A stretch of DNA of 64,000 nt from Pegea sp. RAD2-039 (lineage: Eukaryota; Chordata; Thaliacea; Salpida; Salpidae), in NCBI GenBank assembly GCA_034620365.1, contig JAQGEQ010000326.1, forward strand, positions 389,659 to 453,658. The letters are read 5' to 3'. Positions within the stretch are counted from its first letter, which is position 1. Every line of letters starts with the position of its first letter. Both the position numbers and the translations under genes were made by a program. The notes beneath the pieces were generated by a model. That model searched no databases. It worked only from the letters and a program-made list of their open reading frames with translations, and had not been told where the DNA came from. Positions 1 through 11,815 of the stretch are shown here, in pieces.

Positions 1-1489
1 TTTAAATTTCTGCAACTTATTACTTTTTGCAATTTGTTTTTATTTTTTTAATTGAAACTTCAGTTTTTAGTAGATACTCAAAATAGTTTCAAGAAAATAA
101 AGTTTTAATTCTTAAAATTTCTTTTTTCAAACTTGTTGCTATTTTGTTTATCATTTCATTTTAGAAATAAATACTTTTTAATAAATCATATTTCATCATA
201 ATTAATCCCTTCTGTTACAGCATTAAGCTGTTTACTACCCGAATGGTTAAAACTAACTTAAAAGATTGAGTTGATGAAAAATTGAAATAATTATCTATTT
301 TTCTTAAACTTTGTTAGCAAGCCAGTTATTACGTCAGAAGAAGAAATACTTGCTTAATGTTTGCCAGTAAGTTCAGTTTAAACTATTTTATAATAGTAAT
401 ATTTTAATTTGTCAATTTAGATTTAATAATATTCTTTTATTCTTAAATTACTTTCAGTATATCTAAACACAATTACATTTTCAACTGAATTACTTTCAGC
501 AAACAAGATAATACCAAACCATCTAGAAACTTTAGTTTGCCGATGTCTCTAAATTATGCAATCTACAAATTCACTGATTTTCTTGAAAAAATCTTTTAGT
601 TTATCTTTAAAATATTTTTTTTTGTAATCAGCACAAGTTTGTGGATGACGTAAAAAAAACATTATGGAAAATTTAATTCATAAAAAAAATTGCAAAAATA
701 CTTCAATTTATTGTTTACAATATTAGAAGATAATAGAAAACTGTTTTGTTAATTAAACAATCTTTATAAACTTTGCCAAGAAATTCATAATATGAGTTAG
801 CCACATAAGAAACTGACAACACAATCGGTATCACAGCTTTGTTGTCACATGATTGCTGGTCATCAGGCTTTTAGAGAATCAAACTGACAGCAGATGCAAT
901 ACTTGCAATTGAATGTGATGAATATTTGGCCATTCATACAAGTGGTTTGATAAGCGCAAGTTTTTTCAAGTAAAAAAAAAATTAATAAAATTATAAGCAA
1001 AGTTTAAATTTAAAAAATGTTTGGAAATTCTGGAGGTGCATTTCGAAAAAAATCTTGAAATTTAAAAACTTAAATTAGTAATTCAAATTTAAAGTAAATA
1101 CTTTGGTTTAAATGATTTAAACCTAAAAATACAAGCTCAAATTGAAAACTTGATAATACAATGAAAAATTGTTTAAAAATTATATTTTCGAATGGTGTCA
1201 TCCTGGAGTCATTTTGGTTTTTTATTGGTATTAGTAACTTAAAATATTTGTTTTTATTATTTATTATTTACAATTAGTTTTATTTAACATTATTTGTTGT
1301 GCTTAATATGATCATTGAAACAATTTAACTTGTTTTTCTTGTTTCAAACTCTTTATTCTAAAACAAATGTTATTTCATAAGATTATTCTACCTTTGGAAC
1401 ATATTCCTTATGGTTACTAAATCAGTGCTTTGCTTAAACAATTTAATTTTTTATCATTTGAGAAAAATCAATTTCAGTTTACCTCATTG

Positions 1490-1625
1490 ATAATCAATCA
1501 AGCATAACTTTATTCTCTGGTTCCATCACAAGTTGGTTACTGTTATCAAGCAAGGTAGGTATTTTCGACCTCTCCTTAAGGTTTTTACTAATAATTGTAT
1601 TACATGACATGTTTTAAAAACCATT
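1490..1625 (-). mobile_element. Non-LTR retrotransposon ORF2 fragment
   Basis: Read on the minus strand, the segment gives a peptide of the type KERSKIPTLLDNSNQLVMEP, matching the linker between endonuclease and reverse transcriptase seen more fully at 20672-21105 (SQIPPLIDKSDQLVMEPENK). It is broken by stops outside this core and is clearly dead. Equivalent copies are at 46195-46300 and 57095-57185. The element resembles jockey/CR1-type LINEs by the reading of the linker; the clade is not certain. Confidence 0.6.
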
Positions 1626-1993
1626 TTAAACATTGTTGATAGACCAAAAAGTAAAAGTTTTTAAATAATCATCTACTTTACACCAATTGAAGGTTTGTAT
1701 TCTGCTAATACCATTTGGAAAGATCTCTTAACATCTATTTTAACTAAATGAAAATAAATGAATAGTGAAATATTGATTCTGGTGTGATTTGTTTTTTTGG
1801 ATTATCTTGCTCTGCTATTCTTCTATAAAATAATGCCTAGAATTTGCTTGATTGGGGTTTTAAGTACTTTAACTAGGTCATGTTGAAACAAATTTATGTT
1901 ATCCTCCCAAACAACATTTATTCACTTAAAAATGTATCTGCTAACAATGATATTACTTAACTAATTCGAAAACAGCTTTAAGTTTTATTACAA

Positions 1994-2427
1994 ATATCCT
2001 TTGAAGATTTTTTAGTCAAAATTCAAATCACTTACCCAATGAAAGATTCTGCAAATGTAAAAAAGAATCTGTTTATCTGCAAATGTAAAATCTTTTGGAA
2101 AATCCGTATTTTATGTCGCTATTGTGCTTTATTAATTGAATAAGTTTATTAATTTAAGTTTACTATGTTGCATTGTCGCTATCGTGTTTAAAATATGAAG
2201 AAGTGAATGTGTTAAGATCTATGGTTTTAAAAATTAAATAAATAGTTTAATTACTTATTAAAACTATTTGGTTTTCACTCTCAAATTTTAAAGTTTGAAA
2301 CAATCTATTTTGTTAAACTATTTTTTTTCTTACAATAAGCTACGTAAAACTTAAATTCTTACTTAATAAATGCTATGCAAACTAATGGTGGTTTTTATTA
2401 CATATTATATACAGATATCCTTTGAAG
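1994..2427 (+). mobile_element. Retroposed 3' end of a subfamily-B ZNF transcript, with target-site duplication
   Basis: A 408-bp insert (2007-2414) is flanked by a 13-base direct repeat, ATATCCTTTGAAG, at 1994-2006 and 2415-2427. The duplicated blocks at 47560-47590 and 57595-57620, and inverted near 38650, have the same site without the insert. The insert nearly matches 18880-19262, the last decayed finger and 3' untranslated region of the ZNF pseudogene at 18410. It contains AATAAA at 2365-2370, and similarity stops about 30 bases later, where a cleaved mRNA would end. No poly(A) run remains; the last bases before the right repeat are a short AT-rich stretch. This looks like a 5'-truncated, LINE-mobilised transcript copy. 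Confidence 0.75.
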
Positions 2428-2759
2428 CTGGCTAATAATGGTAGTAACTCTAAAAAGCCCTTTTTATTTCACTTTTTTGAAAATAATTCACAAAAATTTT
2501 TATGTTTTAAGAGGATTGCAAAAACCGCTGCTGATTTTGATTAAAAGCTAATTTTTAATTTTATTATCTAAAATAAATTTTATTGATAGACATTGTTACG
2601 ATGATATTCAGCTTTTTTTTAGAAACTTTTTTTATACTGCTTTTATTCATTTGCTGATAAAACGTTTAAGTATCCGTAGTAAACAAATCATTGAAAAAGT
2701 TGTTTCTAAATTTTAATATCAATTCTTTTTCATCTATACTTTTAACTTTTTACTACAAT

Positions 2760-2933
2760 TTTGTAATTCATTTTCTCTCTTTCAATTTTAAAAACTTTCA
2801 GTCAACCCGTGAATCTCAGATCACAGTTTCTGATATAACTTTTGTCAGAAATTTCAAACGACGATATAAAGGCGACTCATCTAACTTCTTTTTGAAATGT
2901 ATATTATTTTGTTGTATTTGTAACACGTTTTAA
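2760..2933 (+). other. Exon-like segment encoding a SQITVSD peptide, copy 1
   Basis: After a pyrimidine-rich run and a TTTCAG acceptor, the frame reads STRESQITVSDITFVRNFK and on through KGDSSNFF to a stop at 2933. The same reading is held in copies at 47925-48079 and 57985-58130 (plus) and 38155-38290 (minus). No upstream partner exon is identifiable. It may be a real 3' exon of an unrecognised gene or a coding remnant carried by the duplicated block. I do not recognise the peptide. Confidence 0.35.
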
Positions 2934-4976
2934 TTGTACAAATACAAATAAAGTAGAGCTTGTTTTTCTATCAAGTAGCAAAAATAATTTTACTTAAATG
3001 AAATATAACTCAAAAATGAAGGCTATTAGCTAAGTGTATCAAGCAGCAAAAATTTATATAAAAAGTTGCTCTGCTTTAACTTAACCTATTAATGAAACTA
3101 AAACTGATCTATACAGTTTAAGTTATTAGATAAAACAAACAAAAAATTGACAAAATTATATATTTCTTTTTAAGAACATCAAAATATTTGATAACATAAT
3201 TTTGTAAACTTTAATTGTCATAAGAGTAAATTATTATTCTTTATAGTTTATTTAAAAAAATTAACTTAAAACGCCTGTGATAAACCTTGAAGCAATTCTT
3301 TCTAACTTGAAGGAAACTTATATACAGTTTTATCTAAAAATCAATTAAGATAATTTGATCTTTAGCTAATCATTTTTTGCTGGCTTGTAACTTTACTGCT
3401 TATGCAGTTTTTCCGAACATTCTTTTAGTCACGGTGGGATTTTGCAACTTTAGTTTCTTAGTAATCTTGATTTTTTTTTTTATTGACATTACTTTTTTGA
3501 AATTAAATTTTAGAAATTGGTTGTAGATTTCTGGTTTTATTAAATGTAGATTTTTTTTGAAAAACCATATAAAAAAACTGGTTGATATTCTAAAACTATT
3601 ATATATAATATACTATATGAAATAAAATCATCTCCAAAAGTACTAGTCCATAACTTACCAGATTGGTCTTTTGAAATTAACATCTTCAGAATTAACATAT
3701 TGATTTGCTAAGACAGTTTGAATTATTTTCCTTATTTTGTAACTTTATACGTAAAACAGGAGAACTAATAAATGCTAATTTGTTACCAGTCCATTTTAAT
3801 CTAATCAATGAAATTGCTTTAAATTGCTAGAATATTTTTGAACCGTTTTTTTTTTCATTACTTATACGTCAGATTTGTTTGTATTTTTAGTTCTTATTTC
3901 TTCAGACATATATTTTTTCACAAAATAATAGAGGATTTGTACATTTTAATGTCAGATTTTTATATTTCTGTAGATCCTTTTGAGCGCTTGTGACTTTTGA
4001 TGGTTTTTGATCTTTAAATCTCGAACAACGGAATAAGTTTGTAAATGAGATAGAATGATTTTCCTTTTTATATTATTTCTTATATTCTAGGTTTTCTTAA
4101 TCTAATTTCAATACATCAAACGTACTGATAAATGTTGATTTGTTACATTGATGGTTTTAAGAATGATTTTAAAGTAATAATTAAGAATTGATAAATCTTC
4201 ACAAAAAAAAATTCAAAAAACAACGGTACAAAATGTGCGATGTGTATCTCAAAAAACTATAAAATATTATAACTTATAAGAGTATTTCAAATTTGAGACA
4301 AATACTTTTATTTAAATTTTTTCACTTAAAAATACTAACTCATATTGTAAAGCTTTATACCAAGAATGAAAGTTGTTTAAAATTCACTTTTTGGAAGTTA
4401 TCATCCTTAAGACATTTTGGCTGTTTTGTTGGTAATAGCAACTTTAAATACTTATTTTTATTATTTATTAGTTCACATTTAGTGGTAAATTCTTCATTCC
4501 AAACAAATTTTATATCATAAGATTTTTTCATAAGATTATTTCTAATACGGAATAATCTCTTTATAGTTATAATCAGTTACTGCATCGATGGTTTGGTTTG
4601 TTGTGGTTTCTTTGGATAATTAGAGTTCCATTTAAAATAGCAACTTAATATTTGGTTTGAAGATTAGAATTAACAGGAGCTGAAATAGATACAGTTATAT
4701 ATCTGATGTAAAAGTATTAAACAGAACAGTTTAAAACACTCTAGCAACTTGCTTACAAGAATATTAATCGTAAAGTTTTAAAAATGTTGGAGTAGTAACC
4801 GATAAGAAAATATTAGTTTTTCTGCCGTTCCTCTGAGGTTACAAAATTATAAAGTAATTTAAACTATTTAAAAAACTCAATTTGTTAATTTTGATCTAAC
4901 TATTTGGGTAAGAAATAGTCAAGTGCTATAGAAGATGATTTATTTATGATGATGTAATTGTCGATAAAATGAAATG

Positions 4977-5141
4977 TTAAAAAACTTCTTTTTCTAAATT
5001 TATAGTATGAAGAGGATAATAACGATTATTGTTTTTATCTCCAACAAGCATTTTAAGAAAGGAAATAAATTTTAAGATTTCAAACATAAGTTTTCTCATA
5101 AAAATTGCAATAATTACTAAAAACTGTAGTTTTACTTTCAT
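4977..5141 (-). CDS. Small conserved open frame, 54 residues, function unknown
   Basis: From the in-frame ATG the peptide begins MKVKLQFLVIIAIF, a short basic start followed by a hydrophobic stretch like a signal peptide or membrane anchor, then ends in a polar tail (GDKNNNRYYP). It lies about 500 bases downstream of the ZNF stop at 5653 on the same strand. Versions stay open at 12191-12355 and 35934-36098 but are frameshifted near 50965-51100 and 60190-60340. The family may be coding, but AT-rich duplicated DNA can keep such a frame by chance, so support is weak. Confidence 0.2.
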   Translation of the reverse strand: MKVKLQFLVIIAIFMRKLMFEILKFISFLKMLVGDKNNNRYYPLHTINLEKEVF

Positions 5142-5652
5142 AATAAATACAAAACACAAAAATAATCAGTTTTACAAACATATAAGGATTTAACGAATCT
5201 TTAGAGAGTAACTAAAAAGTAACCACAATTTCGACTGCCTTTATCAACTAAAAAATTACAATTACTTTCAAAAACTTGTTGAAAAATAACAGAAGATGTT
5301 AACAAATACTTAATATACAAACTTCGAAAATTAAGGAATACACAATTTTTCAATAGTTTACAAAAAAGCTGTACGAAAATAACAACATAAGAATATCAAC
5401 TTTAGTTTAAAGTAAAAAATTAAATATAAAACCATTATTATTTATAGTAGACTTACACACAATTTCAATAATAGAGCAATCATTAAATTAGTAAATTAAA
5501 GCATAAATTGCAACAACCTGCCAAACAGAACATTATTATTTTGTTTTCTTTAAACTCAAAGATCTCTTTATAGTTAAGTTACTTTTTAGTTTAAAAATGT
5601 TTTCATCTTTCCATACTTGAATTGTGAGTAAACGTTTACCAGCAAGATGATT

Positions 5653-6385
5653 TTAACTTTTATGAATATTATGAGTTCTTTCATGACATACAAGATTAGA
5701 TTTTTGTGCAAATTTTCTCTTACAAAAAGTACATTCATATGGTTTCTCACCAGTATGAGTTCTTTCATGACTTAAAAGACTGGATTTTTGTGTAAATTTT
5801 TTTCCACAAGCAATACATTCATATGGCTTCTCACCAGTATGAGTTCTTTCATGAATTAAAAGACTGGAATTACGTGCAAATTTTCTTCCACAAGCAATAC
5901 ATTCATATGGCTTCTCACCAGTATGAGTTCTTTCATGACATAACAAATAAGCGTTTTGACTAAACTTTCTTTCACAAACAATACATTCATAAGGCTTCTC
6001 ACCAGTATGAGTTCTTTCATGACATAACAAATGGTGTTTTCGACGAAATTTTCTTTCACAAGCAATACATTCATATGGTTTCTCACCAGTATGAGTTCTT
6101 TCATGACTTAAAAGACTAGATCTATCACTAAATTTTCTTTGACAAACAATACATTCATATGGTTTCTCACCAGTATGAGTTTTTTCATGACTTAAAAGAC
6201 TGGAATTATGTGCAAATTTTCTTCCACAAGCAATACATTCATATGGCTTCTCACCAGTATGAGTTCTTTTATGACTTAAAAGACTGGAGTTAAGTGCAAA
6301 TTTTCTTTCACAAACAACACATTCATATGGCTTCTCGCCATTATGAGTTCTCTCATGATCTAACAAATGGTGTTTTTTGACTCTC
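5653..6385 (-). pseudogene. 5'-truncated C2H2 ZNF array, 8 fingers plus half a finger
   Basis: The frame is an unbroken C2H2 array with TGEKPYEC linkers: half a finger ([10 protein letters not shown]), then eight complete fingers whose helices read [63 protein letters not shown] and AQKSNLVCH. It ends THNIHKS, exactly like the gene at 60850-61812, and the 3' flanks match. Homology stops abruptly near 6385, so the N-terminal region, first finger and promoter are gone; beyond lies unrelated DNA. No start codon with a suitable context is present. It is probably a dead copy of a 60850-type gene, though it could be a 3' exon if spliced from elsewhere. Confidence 0.8.
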
Positions 6386-7245
6386 CAGTTGATTTATGAA
6401 TTCATCAAATTTAATATATTACACAAAAGTTCTGCTGAAAAACTTTTTTCTTCTAGAATATATTTAGAATATCTAGATATTCATATAACGATATCTAGAA
6501 GAATATCTTCTAGAGTATATTCGTTTTTAATCGATCTTGTAACTGCTGATACTGAAACTATGTTTTAACTCTAAAATCAACGAAATCATTGAATTAGTAA
6601 GAATTCGGAAGCAATTTTCATTGAAAAACTAAAAAGATAACTGTTAACTACGTATATTTTTGCAGTTGGACGAGGATATGAGAATTATATACTTTTATTA
6701 TTTTGAGAGTTGGCTTCGTTTATATTAGGAGAATCCACATAGCCATAAAAGGCATTTAAAGATGAATTCTTTTAAATATTATAGAAGTAAGACAATGGGG
6801 GGAAGATTAACTACAGCGAAACAAATTGTTAGACGATTGTGTTTTGTTGATTAGCAACAAATCTGACGTATAAATAATAAAACCAAATAGTTTGTAAAGA
6901 TCTTATCTAATAAAAAAGTTTAAAATAAACTAACTGCTAAACAACCAGCAAAATATGGTTCATCTGATTTTTTTCCAAATTTAAAAAAGATTAAAAAGTC
7001 GCTTAATTTTTTATCAACCTATAATTGTAAGTTTGATGTAAACATTTGGGTAATAAATGACTCAGTACTGTAGCAGATGAGAGTAATTATGATGATTGAA
7101 TTGTTGATAAAATGTATTATTAAGATGCATTTATTTTTAATATGAAATGATAAAAAGAATTCATTAAATTGAAAAATAGATAGTTTAAGATCGAAACTTT
7201 AGTTTCTTGCCACTACACTCAAAAGTAGTTACTAATCTCTATATT
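6386..7245. other. Mostly unique AT-rich DNA with a palindrome cluster
   Basis: This begins at the breakpoint that truncated the ZNF array. Positions 6440-6525 hold overlapping palindromes: GAATATCTAGATATTC (about 6467-6482) and CTAGAAGAATATCTTCTAG (6495-6513), plus TTCTAGAA near 6452, which resembles a heat-shock element core. The rest, to about 7245, shows faint similarity to the 3'-flank block (a stretch near 7050-7140 resembles 21960-22030) and no convincing gene. A 63-codon frame at 6377-6568 has no ATG start or recognisable product. Confidence 0.4.
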
Positions 7246-7249
7246 AATC

Positions 7250-8860
7250 TGCTAATGAAATTCTACTAAGAGATAATATTAACAACAAAAAATCTTAGAT
7301 ATCATAATAAAAATACTATAATATGATTAATAATTATATATTAATATTATATTTAGTAATACTATAATTACTAATCTTTAAATTGTGATCCATTAGTAAG
7401 AAACATCTATTTATACATTAGTTTCATTTAAATTATAAGCCTCGTTATAAATTACTAATATAGTTAATTAGGTTATGAATACCTAAGACATTCTCTTTTA
7501 AAATAATTTGTATTTAAACATATAAAAGAAGTGTACACAAATCATAAAGAAATAATATAAAATATTTCTTTTATCACAAAGTTAAATGGTTTTAAAAAAC
7601 CTTATTAAGAGCTTTCTAAAAAAATTATCGACCTCAGGCAAAAATTGAACTGTAATAATATCGTTTTTTTGGAAGTTTTTTCTCTTTTCAAACTAAATCG
7701 GGATTAAACTTTTTAAGATAGAGTTTTCAGCTTAATTTTATATATTTTTTACATTTTTTTGAAAAAATAAGTTTAAATAATTAAAATTTAAAAGAAACTT
7801 CTAGAAAATTAATACTTTTATGTTGCTTTAAAAGAAACAAAAAAGGAATGCAAGCTGCATTAACAAATTCTCTTAATAAGTTTAGATTTGTAGTTACTCG
7901 ATATTGCTGAAAAATTTTAATGCACAACAAATATTAATAGCAAAACAGTAAAATCATCAAAATAATAATCGACAAGTTACAAAATCCAAACTGCAGAAGC
8001 TTCTAGAACTTTGATTCTGTCATCATAATTTGCGTGCAAACATTTTTATGTTTCTAACATTGCTTTCAAAATTATGTGCAATAAAAATGTAGATTTTATA
8101 TAAAAAACCATATGAAAAGATTGGTTGATATTCTAAAATTATTATATATAATATGCTATATGAAATAAAATCATTTCTAAAAGTACTAGTCCATAACTTA
8201 CCCGATTGGTCTTTTGAAATTAACATCCTTAGAATTAACATATTGAGTTGCTAAGACAGTTTGAATTGCTTTCCTTATTTTGTAACTTTATACGTAAAAA
8301 AGGAGAACTAATAAATGCTAATTTGTTACCAGTCCATTTTAATCTAATCGATGAAATTGCTTTAAATTGCTAGAATGTTTTTGAACCATTTTGTTTCATT
8401 ACTTATACGTCAGATTTGTTTGTATTTTAGTTCCTATTTCTTCACACATATATTTCTTCACAAATTAAAACAGGATTTGTACATTATATTGTCAGATTTT
8501 TTTTTCTGTTGATCCTTTTGAGCGCCTGTGACTTTTGATGGTTTTTCATCTTTAAATCTCGAACAACGGAATAAGTTGCTAAATGAGATAGAATGTTTTT
8601 CCTTTTTTATATTCTTTGTTATATTGTAGTTTTCTTAATTTAATTCCAATACATCAGACGTACTGAGAAATGTTGATTTGTTACATTGATGGTTTTATGA
8701 ATGATTTTAAAGTAATAATTAATAATTGATAAATCTTCAAAAAAAGAATTACAAAAATCAACGGTACAAAAAGTGCGATGTGTATCTCAAAAAACTATAA
8801 AATAATAAAACTTAAAAGAGTATTTCAAGTTTGAGGCAAATATAAATGACTACTTAAAAA
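7250..8860. repeat. Two dispersed repeat blocks joined
   Basis: Positions 7250-8060 are an inverted copy of about 39330-40130. They include a unit of about 250 bases (7820-8060) that also occurs at 28940-29200, 33850-34110 and 43500-43745 (plus) and at 39370-39600 and 63060-63320 (minus). Positions 8095-8860 are a separate copy of the 3'-flank block (compare 3560-4290, 49490-50240 and 58730-59470). The blocks meet near 8060-8095. No gene is seen. Confidence 0.75.
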
Positions 8861-9200
8861 CTCAATAAATCATTGGAAAAATCACCAGAAATTAGAAGTA
8901 GTTTAAAAGCAATTGATCTTTACAGTAGTTGTTTTTAAGCCCACCTCTAACAATCCTATTTAATTAGCAAAAATAATAAATTATCCAATTTAGATATCTT
9001 TTATAAAATATTACCCTAAATATACTTGTAAATGAAACTTCTTGTAATTGTTATAATAAATATTCATATCTCAATCTATTTCATTTAATGACTTTAATTT
9101 GTAAATAAGAATAACAGAAAATTGTTTCAAATGCATTAAAAAGAAGTTAAGTAATAAATCCACAATTTTCGTTTGATGAGGAGGGCTCTGCTGGTATTGA
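8861..9200. other. Sequence downstream of the PAH2 gene
   Basis: Unique AT-rich sequence. On the minus strand ATTAAA variants near 9090-9105 could serve as a polyadenylation signal for the PAH2 gene. No other feature is seen. Confidence 0.3.
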
Positions 9201-9852
9201 CTACTTCCTGCGCGATTGTTTCTTGTTGGTGCTTCTCCCATTTTTTCTCTTTTTTGCTCGCTTTTTTTCGTCTGCTGCCATCTGGTGGTTTGTGTTACAA
9301 TTAATGACATTATCAAATAGAGTAAGCCTGATGTTACTGACCACTGATATTTGCGTACTAGCTACAGAGGAGTTAGAAGAAAGTGCACAACTTTCGTCAG
9401 TGAGAACAGGAGCAAAAAATCTTAATTCACGCAAGAGGTCATCATTTCCTTTTAAAAGTTGGGACAGCTGTCCGCCAATTAGTGTTTAGCAAGTTATCTT
9501 ACTTTTTGATTAACTGTTGCTCACCTGACTGTATACTTCAGATTCGGACAAAATCGGGGTAAAAGTATATTTCGAGATTTTGAGATCATCCTGTTCTTTC
9601 ATATATTTGTTCAAAATTGCCAAAAACGAGTGAAAGATATCCGGTTGTGATTTAAAACGATTCTAAGCGACCAAAAATTGTAATACCAAGCTATAAGGTT
9701 CATCAGAATCTTACTTTGATCTTGTTAACGAACTTGATAGCATACTCATATGTTATGGGATCATTTTGGTCATTCGATACAGAAACAGAATCTGTAAATT
9801 CACAGTTAGTCGCAAGGATCAATTTTTCATCAGGTGTGTGTCGATTGTCCAT
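9201..9852 (-). CDS. Compact Sin3-like PAH2-domain protein, three exons, 180 residues
   Basis: Reading the minus strand: exon 1 is 9852-9715 (ATG, 46 codons), intron 52 bases with GTAAGA donor, exon 2 is 9662-9525 (46 codons), intron 57 bases with GTGAGC donor and GGACAG acceptor, exon 3 is 9467-9201 (88 codons plus TAG). Both introns are phase 0. The joined product reads AIKFVNKIK, then NRFKSQPDIFHSFLAIL and later EVYSQLSQLLKGNDDLL. This follows the Sin3 PAH2 pattern (YVNKIK..F..P.I...FL.IL, then EV...V..LF.G..DLL.EF..FLP) without gaps in the last helices. PAH2 is the corepressor surface that binds amphipathic helices of DNA-binding repressors. After the domain come a Ser/Thr-rich stretch and a basic tail (KKRAKKRK), a likely nuclear signal. 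PAH1, PAH3 and the HDAC-interaction domain of full Sin3 are absent. It could be a real mini-protein, or a Sin3 fragment whose other exons were lost. Confidence 0.72.
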
Positions 9853-9889
9853 TTTTGTTAAACTTCAGCAGATTAAAAAATATGCAAAA

Positions 9890-9920
9890 TTTTCTGTCTG
9901 AAAGCAGCATAAGTATAATT
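9890..9920 (-). promoter_or_regulatory. Candidate splice acceptor upstream of the PAH2 ATG
   Basis: On the minus strand, TGCTGCTTTCAG lies about 50 bases before the ATG at 9852. It could take a 5' untranslated exon or, if the host trans-splices, a spliced leader. No donor exon is identifiable. Confidence 0.35.
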
Positions 9921-10790
9921 TACTTTTCAAAAATTAGAGTTTTCGAGCTTACAGATTAAAAAACAACTAACCTAAGTAGAAATTACAGATTCAAATGCTT
10001 AATTCTAGAATAAAATATATTGCAAAAAGATGTTGACTAAAACAGTATAAAATATTAATTAAGACTCAATGGAAGGATTAAATTTAAAATGAAAATATTG
10101 CTATTATTCCAGCTTTTTCAGTTTTAAAATAATAATAATAATTTAGACTTTTTAAAAACACTAAATGCATAGAAGTATTCATGATGTATATATGCTAGTA
10201 GTCTATTTGCATCATCCAAAATAAGATTTATTATGAAATACAGAAAAACATTGAAAATGATACTTCAACAAAAATTATAGAAAGTTTTCGATTTTAAATC
10301 AGTTTAAATAACTAATGTATCTAAGAAAATACGAAAAGAATAAAAGAATTAAACATTGCTTTTTGCAGAAAAAGCTAGTAAGTAAACTGTTAATTTGGAT
10401 TTGAGTTTTAGACATTTACCTTTGAGAAATAAATATAGTTAACATTTTTAGTAAAAAATAAATTATTTTGAAGCTTTTGTTGATCAATCTGAAATATTTA
10501 CTTATTTTCATAACATTTTCTATATTCAAAAAAAATATGATTACTATCTAAAAATAGATATACTGAAGCTATAACTAACACTTAAGGAGAGAAACGATAA
10601 AAAAGTCAATAACACGAGATACAGTGAAGACTAAACAAAACATTATTTAGTGATCAAAAGAATGAACAAAATAGGATCATTACAGAACCGAATTATAGCA
10701 TAAAAATAACAATCCTAGATGTAGAAGATTAAAAAAGAATGAAACATCGCCCTTCTAACTATATATGTTACAAAAATTTTTATCTAGTAA
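9921..10790. other. Unique AT-rich stretch without a recognised gene
   Basis: I see no homology to the surrounding ZNF blocks, no reading frame with a convincing product and no additional PAH exon. It contains the presumed promoter region of the PAH2 gene. Confidence 0.4.
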
Positions 10791-10794
10791 TAAA

Positions 10795-11815
10795 AAACTC
10801 TCACATAGATGATAATACATATTTAAGTTTCATGGAAATGTACAAGGAATTTATAACTTACAAACCAAGATAATCTAACAAAAATTAACTTAAAGTCTAA
10901 TACTCTGACAGTGTTAAGCATTCACTTCAAATTTTTAATTTCAAATGTTTGAAAAGTTGATGTCTAAACTCTATACCTGCAATAACTTCACAAAAATCAA
11001 TACTAGCAAATGTCTTATAAAATTAAGCAAGCTACATAAGTTTACAAAAAATCGAAAATCTTTCATGATCATCTAACAATGATCATTTTTTCGTTATTGG
11101 CATTAAGTTTACAAGTAACTAAAAGAGGCAAAAAAGAGCAACAAAACCTAATAATTTAATATAATTATAATAATATATATAACACAAATGACGTTACCAA
11201 ACATTTAAACTGTTGGTCAAAGTCTTCTTAAGAATATATATATATGTTTGATTTATAAAAAAGTATTATTAATCTTCAAAACAGTTTGGAGAAATTATAA
11301 TTCTGAAAGTAATGTTAGAAACAAAACAATCTTTGCAAGCAAATTTTGATTAGAATATCAAAGTTATATAAGCTTTTGCTATTTTGATTTTGTTGGTTGC
11401 TGATTAACATTTGGATACTTTTGCTGTTTAATATTATAAAGCGACTTTTTGGTACATTACATTTCTATATTATTAAAAAGTAACTGCAAAATCCAAACTT
11501 TGTAAGAGTATTTGTTCATTCAGTTTTTATTATTTTTTATTTTTTAAAGTTACAAATAAACAATAAATTTCAAGAAATACTTATAGATATTAATCATTTA
11601 AAGTTTTTGTTTTTAAAAAACCTCTAAAAAACTATTCTAAAATCTATTATTATTTTTGGATGAGTCTGTGGGTATGTTTGGCTGAATACAGTAATTAAGT
11701 ACTAGAAAAACGTTTTTTCACAAAAATGAATATTAAAGCGATATAACAAATATGTACCATCTACAAAAAAATGATTATGTAAAGTGTTAAGGTAGAATTT
11801 CAAGAAGAACAGTAA
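10795..11815. repeat. Orphan copy of the subfamily-A ZNF 5'-flank block
   Basis: The sequence tracks 16490-17520 and 24760-25900, including the unit at 11180-11300 (GACGTTACC, TCTTCTTAAG, a TA microsatellite, TTTGATTTATAAAA). The gene it once preceded is absent; at about 11816 it joins directly to the 3'-flank block of the next ZNF locus. Confidence 0.7.

Larger units (their letters stand above)
1..5650. repeat. Duplicated 3'-flank block of a ZNF gene, copy 1
   Basis: This stretch is collinear with about 55628-60840, for example the opening bases match 55628 onward and 5590-5650 match 60785-60850. Much of it also appears inverted at 35415-38740. It is the downstream flank of the minus-strand ZNF array at 5653-6385. 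The copies differ by small indels, by an alternative middle section around 720-1000, and by a 408-bp insertion at 2007-2414. It holds a retrotransposon fragment, an exon-like segment and a small conserved reading frame, annotated separately. No other gene is visible. Confidence 0.85.

Noticed and set aside
4293-4520. Conserved small frames at 4293-4520, 19661-19843, 36593-36796 and 45753-45962
   Set aside because: All derive from one dispersed repeat read in different orientations; the encoded peptides are Phe/Leu/Ile-rich products of AT bias and not consistent in strand or frame.
6377-6568. A 63-codon frame at the ZNF breakpoint
   Set aside because: It starts at TTG, spans palindromic AT-rich sequence and resembles no known protein.
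9223-9489. An 88-codon frame on the plus strand
   Set aside because: It is antisense to the third PAH2 exon and has no recognisable product.
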